Notes: generated by a model not told the origin, from the letters alone. A DNA stretch of 64,000 nt from Micropterix aruncella (GCA_944548615.1 OX155957.1:8841597-8905596); one strand, 5' to 3'. Numbered from the stretch's first letter, positions 20,683-31,990 are shown. Translations and numbers: made by a program.

Positions 20683-21690
20683 ACTTGGGCGAGATGTTAG
20701 ACAACAGACTGCGCTGGGAGGATCATTTAACGAAGGTTGCGGCAAGACTGAGAAAACTTGTGTATTACTTTAGGAGTTTGCGGAACATCTTAGATTTCAA
20801 TACGCTAAGAAGTGTCTACTTTGCTGTCTGCGAGTCGATTATTCGATATGGCATCGTAACTTGGAGCTGTGCGGCAAAAACGCTTCTGGCTACCCTTTAC
20901 AAAGCGCAAAAGGCTATACTGAGGGTGATCAATAAAAAGACCCCAAACATATTCTTCCGATGACCTTTTCCGAGAGTATAGAGTGTTGAGTGTGAGAAAA
21001 ATGTTTGTGCTGGTAACTCTCACTAAATTCCAGAGTGAGTTAGGAGAACAGAAAAAAAGCCAGCAATCTCGTGTAACAAGAAGATCGAAACAAACAAATT
21101 TTGCAATACCACTCAGGAGATCCACTTTTGGCCAATCCAGTTTCTCTTATCTTGCCCCCAAATTTTATAATTACCTTACACCAACCATTAAAGACATTAA
21201 AATTTCATATAAATTTAAAAATAGTTTGAGTGCCTACCTCTTAAATTGTACAAATGCAGATATTGGATTTCTTATTAAATAATTGAATCTTTATAATAAA
21301 AACATAATAGTATATGTAGTAATATAAATTGATGATTTCTAAATGTAATTTTATTATAATTTTTGTGAATTTATTTTGTATATTATTAATACATATTAAT
21401 ATTTATTAATACATATATAAATACACATAAATTTTTATCATATTTTAAAATAAAATAATATTGTCAATTTTCATGACATTTTCTTACGAATTTTTATTAG
21501 GTAATTAAGATATTTCTGTTACATTAGGTATGATTTTGTTTATTTATATAAATATAATATTATAGATTTCTTAGGATAATTAAAATAGATTGTCTACCTT
21601 GGAACAGGCGGCAGCCTAGTTAGGTTAAGACTTCTGTGTATTGAATATACTCATAATTTGAACTCAATAAATAATTTGAAATAATTTGAA
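20683..21690 (+). pseudogene. 5'-truncated LINE: RT C-terminus and 3' UTR
   Basis: The first frame (20685-20963) reads MLDNRLRWEDHLTKVAARLR, SLRNILDFNTLRSVYFAVCE and IRYGIVTWSCAAKTLLATLY then KAQKAILRVINKK, the thumb and C-terminal region of a Jockey/CR1-group LINE. One frameshift near 20955 moves to 20983-21282: EYRVLSVRKMFVLVTL, then a basic stretch and a terminal stop. After it comes an AT-rich 3' UTR with CTACCTTGGAACAGGCGGCA and GCCTAGTTAGGTTAAG, ending in an AATAAATAATTTG tail. The same UTR motif is antisense at 52.7 kb. RT catalytic residues are missing, so it is inactive. Confidence 0.8.
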
Positions 21691-22179
21691 AATAGCTTTT
21701 AAACTAAAAATAAACCATGACCAGACCTCACCATGCTCTATAACTTTATACTTTCGCTAATTGAAATATATGATATTTTTTGAGGCCTTCGATGACACTT
21801 TTCATCTAAATTTGACACTTTCCTACTAAATATAATTATAGTAAAGTGAGGAAGATGAGTATACCACTTTGACAATGACAGTGTACCCCTTTACCGCGGA
21901 GTTGTCTGTGTAGAGAATCGATGATAATGGCGATTTCACCAAAGAAGGTGCGCGACGGAGAAAAACACAAAGTAATTGCTCGGCGGATGGTTAATTTGAT
22001 ACCGTTCAGCGGGTGAACATGTTCAGACCGACTAGCGTTTACACGATGTGCGTTCGTAAAAATGATGGAAAATTATATCTGACTCCATACCTCGCGCGCG
22101 GTGACAATATTACGCACGGAAAATTTGAATTGCTTTCTGGCGAGGGCAAATGAATTATAACATGTAGCTTAGTCTCTAC
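21691..22179. other. No gene seen
   Basis: Mixed composition with a GC-richer part at 21890-22130 (TTACCGCGGAGTTGTC, CTCGCGCGCGGTGAC). No coding-like frame; possibly single copy. Confidence 0.4.
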
Positions 22180-22290
22180 AATAACAAACTCTTTATTTCA
22201 CAAAAAAATACAAATTTGCAGAATGGCGGACTTATGATATGATTAGTTAGACTCTGTGACAATCTCTTACAGTCAGGAATAGTGCGTACT
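22180..22290 (-). repeat. LINE 3'-tail fragment, antisense
   Basis: AACTCTTTATTTCACAAAAA then GCAGAATGGCGGACTTATG matches, on the minus strand, the GGCxxATAAGxCCGCC and AATAAAGAGTT tail module seen at 5.1 and 61.5 kb. Confidence 0.45.
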
Positions 22291-23077
22291 TCGCGAAGCT
22301 GAAACATGATCGTATTTACGTAGATTAAATAGAAATCTCACACAGACATTCTGTAAGCGCTCTATCTTGCGAGGATCACTTCGTGTGCATCGAGGTATGC
22401 AATGTTCGCATAATCGATGTAGGTAGTAAAAAAGTTTGCACTAAGTTTGCACTACAACGTTTAAATAATGTATTGTATTATCATAGCCCGTCCACCCTAG
22501 AATGAGTTAGTCCCAGCTGGGGGACAGAATCGAATAAGCAAGAGGTTAAAGTTTTGCCATTCTATTACTGTTATTTTTTAAGCAAATTCAATGTTTTATA
22601 AAAAAATAATTCTTGATTAAATAAATAAATAAATGTCTATTTTAGATTTCTACATTAGCCAGTTGAATTCTTTACATTGTTATTTGGTCCGATAAATATA
22701 CCGTGGCCTTTGGCATAAAATAAATACGCACCTGACCGAAAAGAAGCCATAATTACAGCCACACAATAGAGGTTTATTTTTAAAACGCAAGCAAAAATTA
22801 CTACCACGAACGATCCGAGGTGCTCTGCCCCAGTATCAGGTAGACAATCCAATTGTATGTCGATTTTAGCCTTGTGATTTGTGTCTCTGAAGGTAGGACT
22901 TGACACTACGTTTTCGTAATCATCCAAATTTCTATACTGGTACCCATACGTATCGGTCTGATTTCAAAGAGGTTTCTCGTCAAAAATGTAGAAGTGGGAT
23001 AAAGCTAAGTACACGATTTGACCTAAACGGAGAAATATTTAATACTAAACAAGGAAATATATTCAAAAGAATAAAAA
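22291..23077. other. No gene recognised
   Basis: A 90-codon minus-strand frame at 22655-22927 has a hydrophobic middle (GSFVVVIFACVLKINLYCVA) but no homology I know and no splice context. A short AATA run lies near 22618. Confidence 0.35.
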
Positions 23078-23465
23078 ACACGAGTGGCGTTACAGAAAGT
23101 GTATTATTGTATTAATAATTATTTATACTGCGTTTTTTTAAATAAAGCATTAGTGGTTTATCTACTTATCCATATAGATACATGTAAATTTCCGGAATGT
23201 ATTGAATCAGACATTTCGTTGGACACTAAACACGATATAGTTATATAAATGTATTGATATATGGACATTTGGACATTTAGACAACTACTTATTTTGATAT
23301 TTGTAAGATACCCTATGACACTCGGGATGAAGAAACGATTCTAACAATGCAACACAAGTCTAAATCGTTTCAAGCGTTAAGAAGTTATGGTAGAATAAAG
23401 AAACGGAAAACATATATAGATGAAGCCTCAACATATTACACTCCTTTTTTGTTGGGAGGTCGTGT
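23078..23465. repeat. Repeat B copy
   Basis: Ends ACACGAGTGGCGTTACAG and TTGTTGGGAGGTCGTGT correspond to the B termini, and the GGACACTAAACACGATATAG body module is present. A 69-codon frame inside it is not conserved in other copies. Confidence 0.65.
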
Positions 23466-23834
23466 AAAAATACGACAAAGTAACACTGAATGTAATCTTG
23501 TTAATATATTTCGATCTAAGCGGCCTATTTATCGCCGCTTCTTAGAAACCCATTAATGAAGACGCGTCCTTTATTGGCAGCACTACGTTTTTCATCACAT
23601 CCGGCGAAATGAAATTGCCGCATCGCTGCCAGCACTAGACCGGATGGTGTTTCGACTGTAATAAGGCTGTGAGAGGATATCCGGCGGTTGTGGGAACCGC
23701 CCCTCTTTCCACCCGCCCTAAAGGGCTCCAGCCGGGCCCACGGAGAACAAAAGAGACGAAAATTACAGACTGGACACGCTCTAATACGTCTATCGCTTGT
23801 CAGCCGAACTGACGGAATGGGTTTGTATTAGAGG
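23466..23834. other. GC-richer block, no gene
   Basis: It includes CATCCGGCGAAATG, AGGATATCCGGCGGTTG and CCAGCCGGGCCCACGG. No coding frame and no copy elsewhere in the window. Confidence 0.35.
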
Positions 23835-24450
23835 TGTCATCGTAATTTCAGAATGTAACCATCCGATCTTTTTGATGTATGGGATTTTTAACGACTCTAT
23901 CCAATGCAGAGGCTTTTAATTCAACTTCTGTAGTTTCACTTTTTCTTACACTTAGACAAATATAACGCTGGAATACACGGAGATACGCATGTATTAAAAG
24001 GAATTACGTATATAACATGTAGTGTGCTCCGAACGTATGTATCAACATGACGCGTAACGATGGTTACCATGTCACGGGCATAGTAACTACACCGCAAATT
24101 CATTACGGCGCACAGCGAGATCTTTCTTTTACCATGACAGCATGTTATTACATACGTAAGGTTACAGTCAGTTACAAGAATCATGGTGAAGCTTCATTAT
24201 ATCGTTATTTTCTTATTACCTGTGCGATGCATGGTAAAACATATAATCGAGTAATGTAGTTTCAACAAAATTCCTTGCAATTCAACAAACTTACGATTGA
24301 AATGTCATTATTTTGTATAAAACCGTAATAACGAAACGGCATTCTAGGACGAAATCCAATATTTTTCTCAGTGTAGGTCGTTTATTATGCTCTGAACCTT
24401 ATGCGTATATTCTTGGGTGATACGCAACAATTACCGACTGTAGAGTACAT
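23835..24450. repeat. Dispersed repeat interrupted by an insertion
   Basis: The flanks 23835-23945 (CATCGTAATTTCAGAATGTA, TTCAACTTCTGTAGTTTCAC) and 24375-24450 (TTTATTATGCTCTGAACCTT, GACTGTAGAGTACA) are continuous in a second copy at 24765-24955. Here they are separated by about 430 bp. Confidence 0.6.
23946..24374. mobile_element. Probable small insertion element
   Basis: It splits the repeat above. Its ends read TACACTTAG on the left and TACACTGAG inverted on the right, a possible short terminal inverted repeat. The interior is non-coding. Target duplication not resolved. Confidence 0.4.
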
Positions 24451-24455
24451 TTGGT

Positions 24456-24735
24456 GTTGTCGACTAAAACGGGCGATCCCATCGCCCCAGAAAATATTAA
24501 CGAAGATCATTCTGTCTCTCGTGAGGTGAGCGTAGAAGACTTGGGTACGAAACAATCCACCAATTCGCCCGCCACGGCCCATCAGAGTCCAACGCCTTAC
24601 GCGAGAAACTGAGAAGCACGCAGCGGGCTGTCTCGCCCCTGACTACCAGTTGCGGCCAGGTTTCTCCGGCCTCCCGACTGGTTACAGGTTCAAGGTCACT
24701 TGCGCAGTCCACTACCTTATATTAGCGGTGACATC
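24456..24735 (+). repeat. Diverged repeat C fragment
   Basis: GTCGACTAAAACGGGCGATC, GAGCGTAGAAGACTTGGG, GAGTCCAACGCCTTACGCG and CTCCCGACTGGTTACAGG match one half of repeat C. The other half is missing. Copies of another repeat flank it on both sides (23835-24450 and 24765-24955). Confidence 0.5.
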
Positions 24736-24764
24736 GCGGGTCACGTCGTCCGTTTTTAGAGTTT

Positions 24765-24955
24765 TTATCGTAATTTCAGAATGTATCTATCTGATCTTTT
24801 CGATGTATGGGGATTTTAGCGACTCTAGCCGATGAAGGGGCATTTAATTCAACTTCTGTAGTTTTACTTTTTCTTATGTCTTTTATTATGCTCTGAACTT
24901 TATGTATATATTCATGGGTGATGGGCAACGATTAACTACTGTAGAGTACAGTATT
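24765..24955. repeat. Second, uninterrupted copy of the 23.8-24.4 kb repeat
   Basis: It shares CGTAATTTCAGAATGTATCT, TTCGATGTATGGGGATTTT, TTTATTATGCTCTGAACTTT and CTACTGTAGAGTACA with the interrupted copy, in the same orientation. Confidence 0.6.
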
Positions 24956-25990
24956 TCAATATGTTGAACTCGAACTATATGCTTGAATACTGAAATTCAG
25001 AAAAGCTTGGCAAATATTTTATGGGATTACTTCACCGCAGATTTGTATCTTATATTTTTGTCAAATAAGTTATTACTACAAACTAATTTTAGATAGCTTA
25101 CACGTGTAAGATTCTATGTAATAAGGCTATTGTGATGGCGATCTCTGGGTGTGGTGGGCAATAAAGAAAAAGAGAGAGAGAAAGAGATGCAAAGACAGGG
25201 GTACGCATACCTCGCAAGCAGTACATTTCGAGAAATCGTGAAGCCGATCGAGGTGTTGTTGGAAAGTAATTGATAGACTCTACGATATAAGCAGTAAAGG
25301 TAGTTTGATACCGCCGTTTGTCGAAAACGTGGCCATATATAGCATACGGTGCATATCACGTTTGATTACCTGGGTTACCTTGCCTGCGACCATTCATTAA
25401 ATGAAAAACGTAAGTCCTTCTTCAAAATGATCTATTTCGCGACTAAATGTGCGCGGGCCATTTGTCCCAAAATGGGCTAAATGCAAATGGTATTTCTGTA
25501 TTTCAAATCTGGTCGCACTGTAGGTTAACCCGGATGTTATAATTTGATTTAATATTTTTGTACAATAAGTTACATTTATCATTGACCTGTATTCTTGACT
25601 TACATTATATATTTCTAGGAGTAACAGACTGACGTCCTCGCCTGCGTCGACTGGTTAGTTACTGCTGTCGAAGCCAGCCCTCCTCACGTTCTGGCTAAGA
25701 AATGGACGCCATTCCTTTTAGGCCGAATGAGAATATATCCCGACAGCTTTATCGTTCGCTGACCTTTACCGCTCCCAGAGGAATGTCTCGAATTTTCGGC
25801 GGCCGCCTCCCTCGGAATTCCGCGGAATAAAGGATCGCCGTCCTGACCCCGCTGACAGCGAATTCAAACTCGTCGCCGCGCCAGCGAAAAGGATAACAAA
25901 TAGAAACCGACCGTCGTGACAGTTACGCTACTATACATTTCTTTCAAACTAAGGAATGTGATTTGTACAAGAAACCATAATCTGTATCTG
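24956..25990. other. No gene; GC-richer block at 25620-25940
   Basis: 25160-25190 is a GA-rich simple sequence. 25620-25940 is unusually GC-rich for the window (CGGCGGCCGCCTCCCTCGGA, CGTCGCCGCGCCAGCG) and has no copy elsewhere here. Every frame is interrupted, so it may be a conserved non-coding or promoter-like block. This is inference. Confidence 0.4.
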
Positions 25991-25993
25991 TAA

Positions 25994-26312
25994 GGGGTTC
26001 TCTAGACGATCAAGCAAGCTTGACAAGCTTCGCGTCGCGGGCAGGGAGGGGATCGTAAACCGCAGGAAATATGCAAATATATTTTTTTTTAATATTTACC
26101 AAAAATGTCTAATTTTGTAGTTTATATCAGGTAGTCACTTTAATTAGACGAAATTCATTGATAAATGACGTAACTCCCTGGCATAAAAATACAAAATTAG
26201 ACATTTTCCGTAAATATTAAAAAAAAATACTTGCATATTTCCTGCGGTTTACTATCCCCTCCCAGCCCGTGACGCGATGCTTGACAAGCATGCTTGATTG
26301 TCTAAAGAGCCC
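25994..26312. mobile_element. PIF/Harbinger-type palindromic MITE
   Basis: Long arms of about 125 bp are inverted copies: GGGGTTCTCTAGACGATCAA on the left and, inverted, GGGCTCTTTAGACAATCAAG on the right, both including AAACCGCAGGAAATATGCAA and AAAATGTCTAATTTTGTA. TAA flanks both ends (25991-25993, 26313-26315). Length is 319 bp with no coding capacity. Superfamily inferred from the 3-bp TAA duplication. Confidence 0.75.
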
Positions 26313-26315
26313 TAA

Positions 26316-26832
26316 ACGGAATGCCACAATTTCTAATGACGTGACGTGAAAACGTAAAAATGTCTGTAAATTAAGTGAGTTACAAAATTAAATGGGCGAA
26401 TCAATTAATTATTAATTATTAATTAATTAACAAACTCCTCATTCGAAATCCGTGATAACTGGCTAGTTGTACCGATAGCTGTATTGGCCACGATTGCATT
26501 TGAAAAAAAACGGTTGTGTCATCCCAAGACTCCCAGTAAGTAGCCGCGAAATGATTTCTTCTAGTGAATTAATTTCGTAAATAAAATCAATGAGAAAATC
26601 AAAATCCTCTCTCGCCGTCCGACGAACACGGTTGGGTTGAAATTGCGGCGCCACGGGCGGCGCGGTTCGTTTTTATTAATTAATGAAAATGTATGGCGGA
26701 ATTTATATATTATTAGTGTATCTTGTATATGAGATATTCCAATCGAAATTTCATTCATGTCATTTCGGTCCAACAAGGCGAAACTGTGTACCAAATTTCA
26801 AGTCGCTAAGTCCAATATTTCGAGATTGATAT
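26316..26832. other. No gene seen
   Basis: An AATT/TTAATTAATT run lies near 26400-26430 and a GC-rich CGGCGCCACGGGCGGCGCGG at 26646. Two short minus-strand frames overlap without family features. Confidence 0.4.
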
Positions 26833-26834
26833 TA

Positions 26835-27305
26835 GCCCAGTCAAATAAGGAATTTTCGGAGAAATCATTGGTAATATCCCTACTCTATCTGTTGCGCTCG
26901 AGCCGCTATCTTGGAAACATATGTTCAGATTTTTGGTCTAGGGAACATTTAGTATGTTTAACAGTATGTCTTAATAAACATATATGCCAAGTTTCAAAAC
27001 ATTATCAGTTATTTCCGTCGAAAGGCGAACTTCGTTCCTATTTGACTGGTAAAGTAACGTAAATACGCCGCTCCGCCATGCGATAAATTATAATTCTTTA
27101 AACATGACTGTCCAATAAGATATATATTTTTGCGAAAAACTGAAACGGGGTGCCACTTTTCCAAGATGGCGGCTCGAGCTCAACAGATAAAGTAGGGGAC
27201 TTTTAGTATGTTTTAAAGTACGCATCAAAGAACATCTATGCCAAAATTCAAGCTATTACCAATTATTTCCGTCAAACGTCGAAATTTGTTCCTATTTGAC
27301 CGGGC
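26835..27305. mobile_element. TA-flanked inverted-repeat element
   Basis: The left end GCCCAGTCAAATAAGGAA and, inverted, the right end GCCCGGTCAAATAGGAAC are flanked by TA (26833-26834, 27306-27307). A further inverted terminal-like copy, TTCCTATTTGACTGG, lies inside near 27036. Two internal segments, each with GTATGTTTxAxAGTAxG and GCCAAxxTTCAA, repeat in the same direction. It looks like two partially duplicated non-autonomous elements of Tc1/mariner type. Confidence 0.6.
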
Positions 27306-27790
27306 TATATATGACTAGTGGGCTTTCAACAGCAACAATATTTCCAACTCTTGCCATGACAAAATGATGCCTGCATACCAAATTTTATCTTAATCCGATT
27401 AACCGTTGAACGCCAAAAACGACAATTGGTGGTTGCGATAGTTAACAGATCCTCGCGTAGTCATTTCAGCCGGCCTCCATATATATTATATATAAGTATA
27501 TTATATACAAGACTAATGCAACAAGAGATAACTTATATAAATTACAAATTTATAGTCTTTATATACAAAATCGATCAAAAATGTGCGGCGCCGTTTTTGC
27601 GCGCGAAGGCTGTCCGAAAGGTTAAGCTTTGGGCGCCATCTTAGAGGAATTCACACAGACATATAGCCCGACTTCCATCTGGAAATGGTCTCAATCGTTT
27701 CAGGGGGCTTAAAATGGATATTTCCGTCTTCATCTCAAAAAATAGTTTTAGTGCGTTCACAATACTTTCCCTCCTCGTTGGTACAAAAGT
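27306..27790 (-). repeat. Two repeat E pieces, inverted, around an unrelated module
   Basis: On the minus strand 27790-27655 gives the left part of repeat E (AGTATTGTGAACGCAC, AGATGAAGACGGAAATATCC) and 27420-27306 gives TTGGTATGCAGGCATCAT with TCATGGCAAGAGTTGG. The middle, 27515-27650, matches 31855-31990 (ACAAGAGATAACTTATA, TACAAAATCGATCAAAAATG) in the same orientation. Confidence 0.5.
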
Positions 27791-28020
27791 AAAATCGTTT
27801 GTTGTGATGAACTTTGAATAATACTATGATACAAATTACACCGTTTCATACATATGGGTCATGTATATTTATCTCTTTCGCGCACTGAAGATCGTTATTA
27901 TGCCGGAAAGAGATCGCTACGAAATTAGTTTGCTAATAAATGAGTAATTAGGAAATATCTCATGAATTTTATAAAAATATCGCCGTTATGATCATCCGCA
28001 TTTACTTTCATCTTGTTTTT
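27791..28020. other. No gene seen
   Basis: AT-rich, no open frames of note. Confidence 0.4.
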
Positions 28021-28170
28021 ACACGACTACAAGAGTGTTATGTGTTTGGGATTAATCTATGTATGTTTTCCGTTTCTTTATTCCACCATAACTTCTAAAC
28101 ACTTGAACCGATTTAGAAGTGTGTCGTATTGTTAGAATAATTTTATTTCCCGAGTGTAATAGGGTACGTG
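28021..28170. repeat. Repeat B fragment
   Basis: The terminus ACACGACTACAAGAGTG is followed by TTTCTTTATTCCACCATAAC and GAACCGATTTAGAAGTGTGT. It breaks off after AATAGGGTACGTG. Confidence 0.6.
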
Positions 28171-28474
28171 CCGCGACCCCTTACTCTCATATAAGGAGAA
28201 AGCAGCGTATATGTTTCGCGGCGCGTGTTGACTTTCATCATTTGACAGTTTGTTTTCGTTCTTTCTATTCGCGACCGTCAGGAAAAGATCCGGTAGGCCT
28301 AGTAACGGAGAGAAATATTTGGAACATTAATTTAGCAAAATAAATTATACAATGTGTTTAATTATTACACTCCACAAAATATTACCGATTTTTAAATAAC
28401 CAATTTTGATTCTTACGAATTTATTCCAATCCAACATTTTGGAAAATTATAAAACTACGCATTTGTATCCTGAT
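28171..28474. other. No gene seen
   Basis: The 74-codon frame at 28119-28343 overlaps repeat B and has no recognisable domain. The region lies between two independent repeat B pieces. Confidence 0.35.
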
Positions 28475-28792
28475 TTTTTATTCCACTACAACTTCTAAAG
28501 GCTTAAACCGATTTCGAAGTACGTGACTTTGTTAGACGCGTTGTCATTCCGAGTGCCATAGAGTACCTAAACTCTCCAAATATCAAAAAATACTTGTCTA
28601 AATGTCCAAATGTCAATAAATTAACATAAATATGTCGTGTTTAGTGTCAAATGAAAGGTGTGATTGAGTACATTCCGGAAATATATATGTATCTATATAG
28701 ATAAATACATAAACCACAAATATTTCATTAAAAAAACAGTAATAAAAATAATTATAAATACAATAGTTCACTTTCTGTAACGGCAGTCGTGT
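28475..28792. repeat. Repeat B copy lacking one end
   Basis: TTTATTCCACTACAACTTCT through AAATGTCAATAAATTAACAT to the terminus CGGCAGTCGTGT. It overlaps in content with the fragment at 28021-28170, so these are two separate copies. Confidence 0.6.
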
Positions 28793-29197
28793 TTTTCCTA
28801 TATATATTTACGTCTTGTTCGACGATACATACAAGTATGATCGAGTTTGGCTTGACGAAAGAAACACTCATCCTGCTTGTTAAATAGATTCCCAAATGGA
28901 ATATCGAGTTTCATTAAAATTCAGTATCAAGCATAGATTCTATGTTATAAAACTAGCTAGCGAAACGCTGCAGGTGCCAATCCAACGATATTAAAAAACT
29001 TTGTACAGAGGCCAACGTATGACCCGTCGCGCGATATATCGGCATTCGAAACACGTATCGCAATCGTGGCTATAAAGGCGACGAGTATTGAAAAATCGCG
29101 TATCTATTTTAGAATTTCAACACTTAGAAAGCTAGCCATGGGAATGACACTCACGACGGCATTTTTTCAACCCTCGAGAATTTCTTTATAGGGGGTT
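28793..29197. other. No gene seen
   Basis: Mixed composition, no coding-like frame and no repeat match that I can see. It supplies the 12-bp target of the repeat C insertion at its right edge. Confidence 0.4.
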
Positions 29198-29209
29198 TAA
29201 GTGCACGCA

Positions 29210-29862
29210 ACTAGGGATGTCGACTACAGTGGGCGAGACCGTCACCTCAAGAAGTTTTAACGATTAGTGGTTCTATCTCCCTGGATAAAGCGCAGAAGAC
29301 TTGGACAAAATATTCCACCGTCTAGCTCCGCCACAAACCCGTAAGAGGCCAACGCCTTAGCCGCGAGATAGCCAGGAGTGGGCTTACACTCACGCCCTTA
29401 CTTCCAATTGCGACCAGATTACTCCAGTCTCTCGATTGGTTACGAGTTCGAGAGTACTCTCCCTTAGAAGCGGTGAAACGGTGTATACCGAATCTATCGC
29501 GGACCACGGCATCCTTTGCCCAGATGTTCACCCAGGATCGGGTAGCCGATGGTCGTTTCAAGTGCGGTCGCCGTAAGGTCTGCAACCACCCCCGCTCTAT
29601 AGGAAACAGTAATGAGTTCCAGTTCCAGACTCCCCCGACTGTTAGTCAGAGTGCGCAATCGATTGGATTATGCCGCACGGTGCGCAGACCGTCCAGGAGC
29701 GCCAGAAGGTTGATTCCCAGGGGAAACTAACCATAAGGCCAGAGTCCTACCCAGGCTCGCACTTCATGCGTGGAGGCCGTCGGATAGGTGTTGACCCGTG
29801 AGTGTGACCAACCCTGAACAGAATGGGTCTTCGTGGCCAACTCAGCAAGGGCCCAGTCCCCG
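29210..29862 (+). mobile_element. Repeat C copy with perfect 12-bp target duplication
   Basis: The identical 12-mer TAAGTGCACGCA flanks it at 29198-29209 and 29863-29874, which fixes the ends. One end reads ACTAGGGATGTCGACTACAG, the other, on the opposite strand, CGGGGACTGGGCCCTTGC. Landmarks inside are GCGCAGAAGACTTGG, CGCGGACCACGGCATCCTTT and GAACAGAATGGGTCTTCG. The ends are not inverted repeats and there is no A-rich tail, so the class is open. Frames of 85-87 codons overlap on both strands; none matches a transposase. Confidence 0.7.
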
Positions 29863-29874
29863 TAAGTGCACGCA

Positions 29875-30506
29875 TTCTAATGTAGGTATAATGGTGGTTT
29901 ATTCAATGAAACTTTTTTCGCATATAATTACATAATCGCATAAATACGGAGATCGGCCGCCCGCAAGTTGTCGCAACGGAAAGCCACCGATCGGTGGTAT
30001 TAGTATTCCAGCGGTTAACCCTAGACAGCTAACGTTCGTCGAAAGGACAAGCATCTAATAAATATCTCCCTCTCCTTTTCTAATTGTTTTACATAAACAC
30101 TCGCGCTTTCGCGCTTACAGACCGCTAGACTGCGTCGTGTGGTGGTCGCAGTTAACCGGTAAAAAAATCGTATTTGAGATACCTACTGCATACCTACGTC
30201 AGTTTGACGAATGGTTAGCTTATGTGTAGCTTTCACACCTGTACTTGCTCCTGGACTGCGACAAAAATCTGAGTAATTATTGATCTCATAGAAATAGTGG
30301 CTTATTGATATCAGAGAAACATATGCCAATTAAGATTTGTGATTTAGTACATAAAGTAAATCAATATTCATTTTTTAATAATGAACTTAAGGTTATATCC
30401 CATTTTTTCTATACATAAAATCTTCTTGATTAAACTATAATAAAATTTTTATAAAAAACACATTAAAAATATCGTAAACAAGTAAATATAATAAAAGTAA
30501 TAAAAA
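29875..30506. other. No gene seen
   Basis: GC-richer at 29940-30150, then AT-rich. No coding-like frame. Confidence 0.4.
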
Positions 30507-30740
30507 ACACGAGTTCCGTTACAAAGAAATAACTACTGTATTTATAATTATTTTGAACAGATTTTTTAAATCAAATACTTGTGGTTTATGTATTTATCCA
30601 TATAGATACATATATATTTTCAAAATGAACTCAATTAGACCTTTCATTGTATACTGAACACAATATATTTATGTTAATTTATTGATATTTGGAGATTCGG
30701 ACTTTTAGACAACTATTCACTTGATATTTCGGTGGTTATG
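30507..30740. repeat. Truncated repeat B copy
   Basis: The terminus ACACGAGTTCCGTTAC and body AACACAATATATTTATGTTA match B; it stops near TTCGGTGGTTATGG without the second terminus. Confidence 0.55.
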
Positions 30741-31854
30741 GTAGCCTGATTTCAGTACAAAAGTGTTATTTATGGTATGAAAATACTATTTTGGTCATCC
30801 AGTATAAAGCTACAATGACTATTATTATTATTATTAAAAAATATATGAAACTTACGATATCGCAGCGTCGGATGCCATATACGGACATATAACGACAGAA
30901 GTACAAACCTGAAAATAAAGAAAAATATACAGTTATTTTTACTTTGTCATTTCATATTTCTATTCATTTTACAGAACTCAGAAAAAAGGGAAAAGGGGGG
31001 AAAAAATTACCTACCTATGGAGAACATTTTCTGATTTTTTAATGTGTGGCAAATTTCGCAACATTTTTGTTTTGCTTTTAAAAAAATACAGGGTGTTACA
31101 CGAAGTATGTATACAGAAAGTTTTGTGTAGAATTCGAGTTGTCACCGGATCTCCACGTTTTGAGATCCTAGGATTCCAAAAAGTTATTTTTGGAAAGTGT
31201 CTGTCTGTGTGTCTATCTGTATCTATCATGAAACGACTTTCATCAAAACAAAATTTGAAAATATATATGGTGTCAAAATTATTTACAATAATACTAATAT
31301 CTCTGCTAATATAAGGGGTATTTTGGAGATGTACAATACATTAAAAAAAGTATGATAGTTTTTTAACAAAATTCCTTTTAGAAAATGTTATCTAATATTA
31401 AATCATTAGATTTATCAAGAGTATTAAACAACATAAACATCTGATTTGAGAAAGAATAAAATAGGCTCAACATTTCCACTTCTTTTTTGGGTGTCGGAAA
31501 ATGTCGCGCGTAGGCGATCATGACTGCTTAACCTCTGGGACGCTATTACCACCATTTGGTGGTTTGGCTGTTGTGACAATAAGCGGCGGCTGATCTCCGT
31601 AATATGTTGTTTTTTATATAATTTTGTTATTAACTTCACAAGAACATTATTTAGCAATGCGTAATATTTATCGAGGTTTGCGTATAAATAAATAATAAAT
31701 ATAAAATATTAGCCTAATAAGTCAAAAACAATTTTTCATTCATATTTGAGAGAAAACGATCGATAGTTTGGTAAAATTACCTACTCTGGGCGGATTAAAC
31801 ATTATATAAATACATAACATACGTAACTAACACAATAAATTATTAGCTAACAAG
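30741..31854. other. No gene recognised
   Basis: 31120-31240 has a motif around ATCCTAGGATTCCAAAAAG followed by GTCTGTCTGTGTGTCTATC and overlaps frames on both strands of 72-90 codons; it looks like repeat sequence. A 77-codon minus frame at 31424-31657 has no known domain. Confidence 0.35.
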
Positions 31855-31990
31855 AGAGAATTCATAAAAAAACTATATTTTTAGTATTTATACACAAAAT
31901 TGACCAAAAATACAGAGGTGCGACGTCGTTTTTTGGCACGAAACTTGCGTTAGAATGGCTGGCTTTCGAACGTTAGATAGTTAAGGGTTA
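31855..31990. repeat. Dispersed repeat shared with 27515-27650
   Basis: Both contain a CAAGAGA opening, a TATACACAAAATTGACCAAAA-type block and a GCGxCGxCGTTTTTxGCxCG segment. Same orientation in both places. Confidence 0.45.

Noticed and set aside
22655..22927. 90-codon minus-strand ORF with a hydrophobic segment
   Set aside because: No domain, no splice context, no copy elsewhere and no initiation context that stands out; length is within chance.
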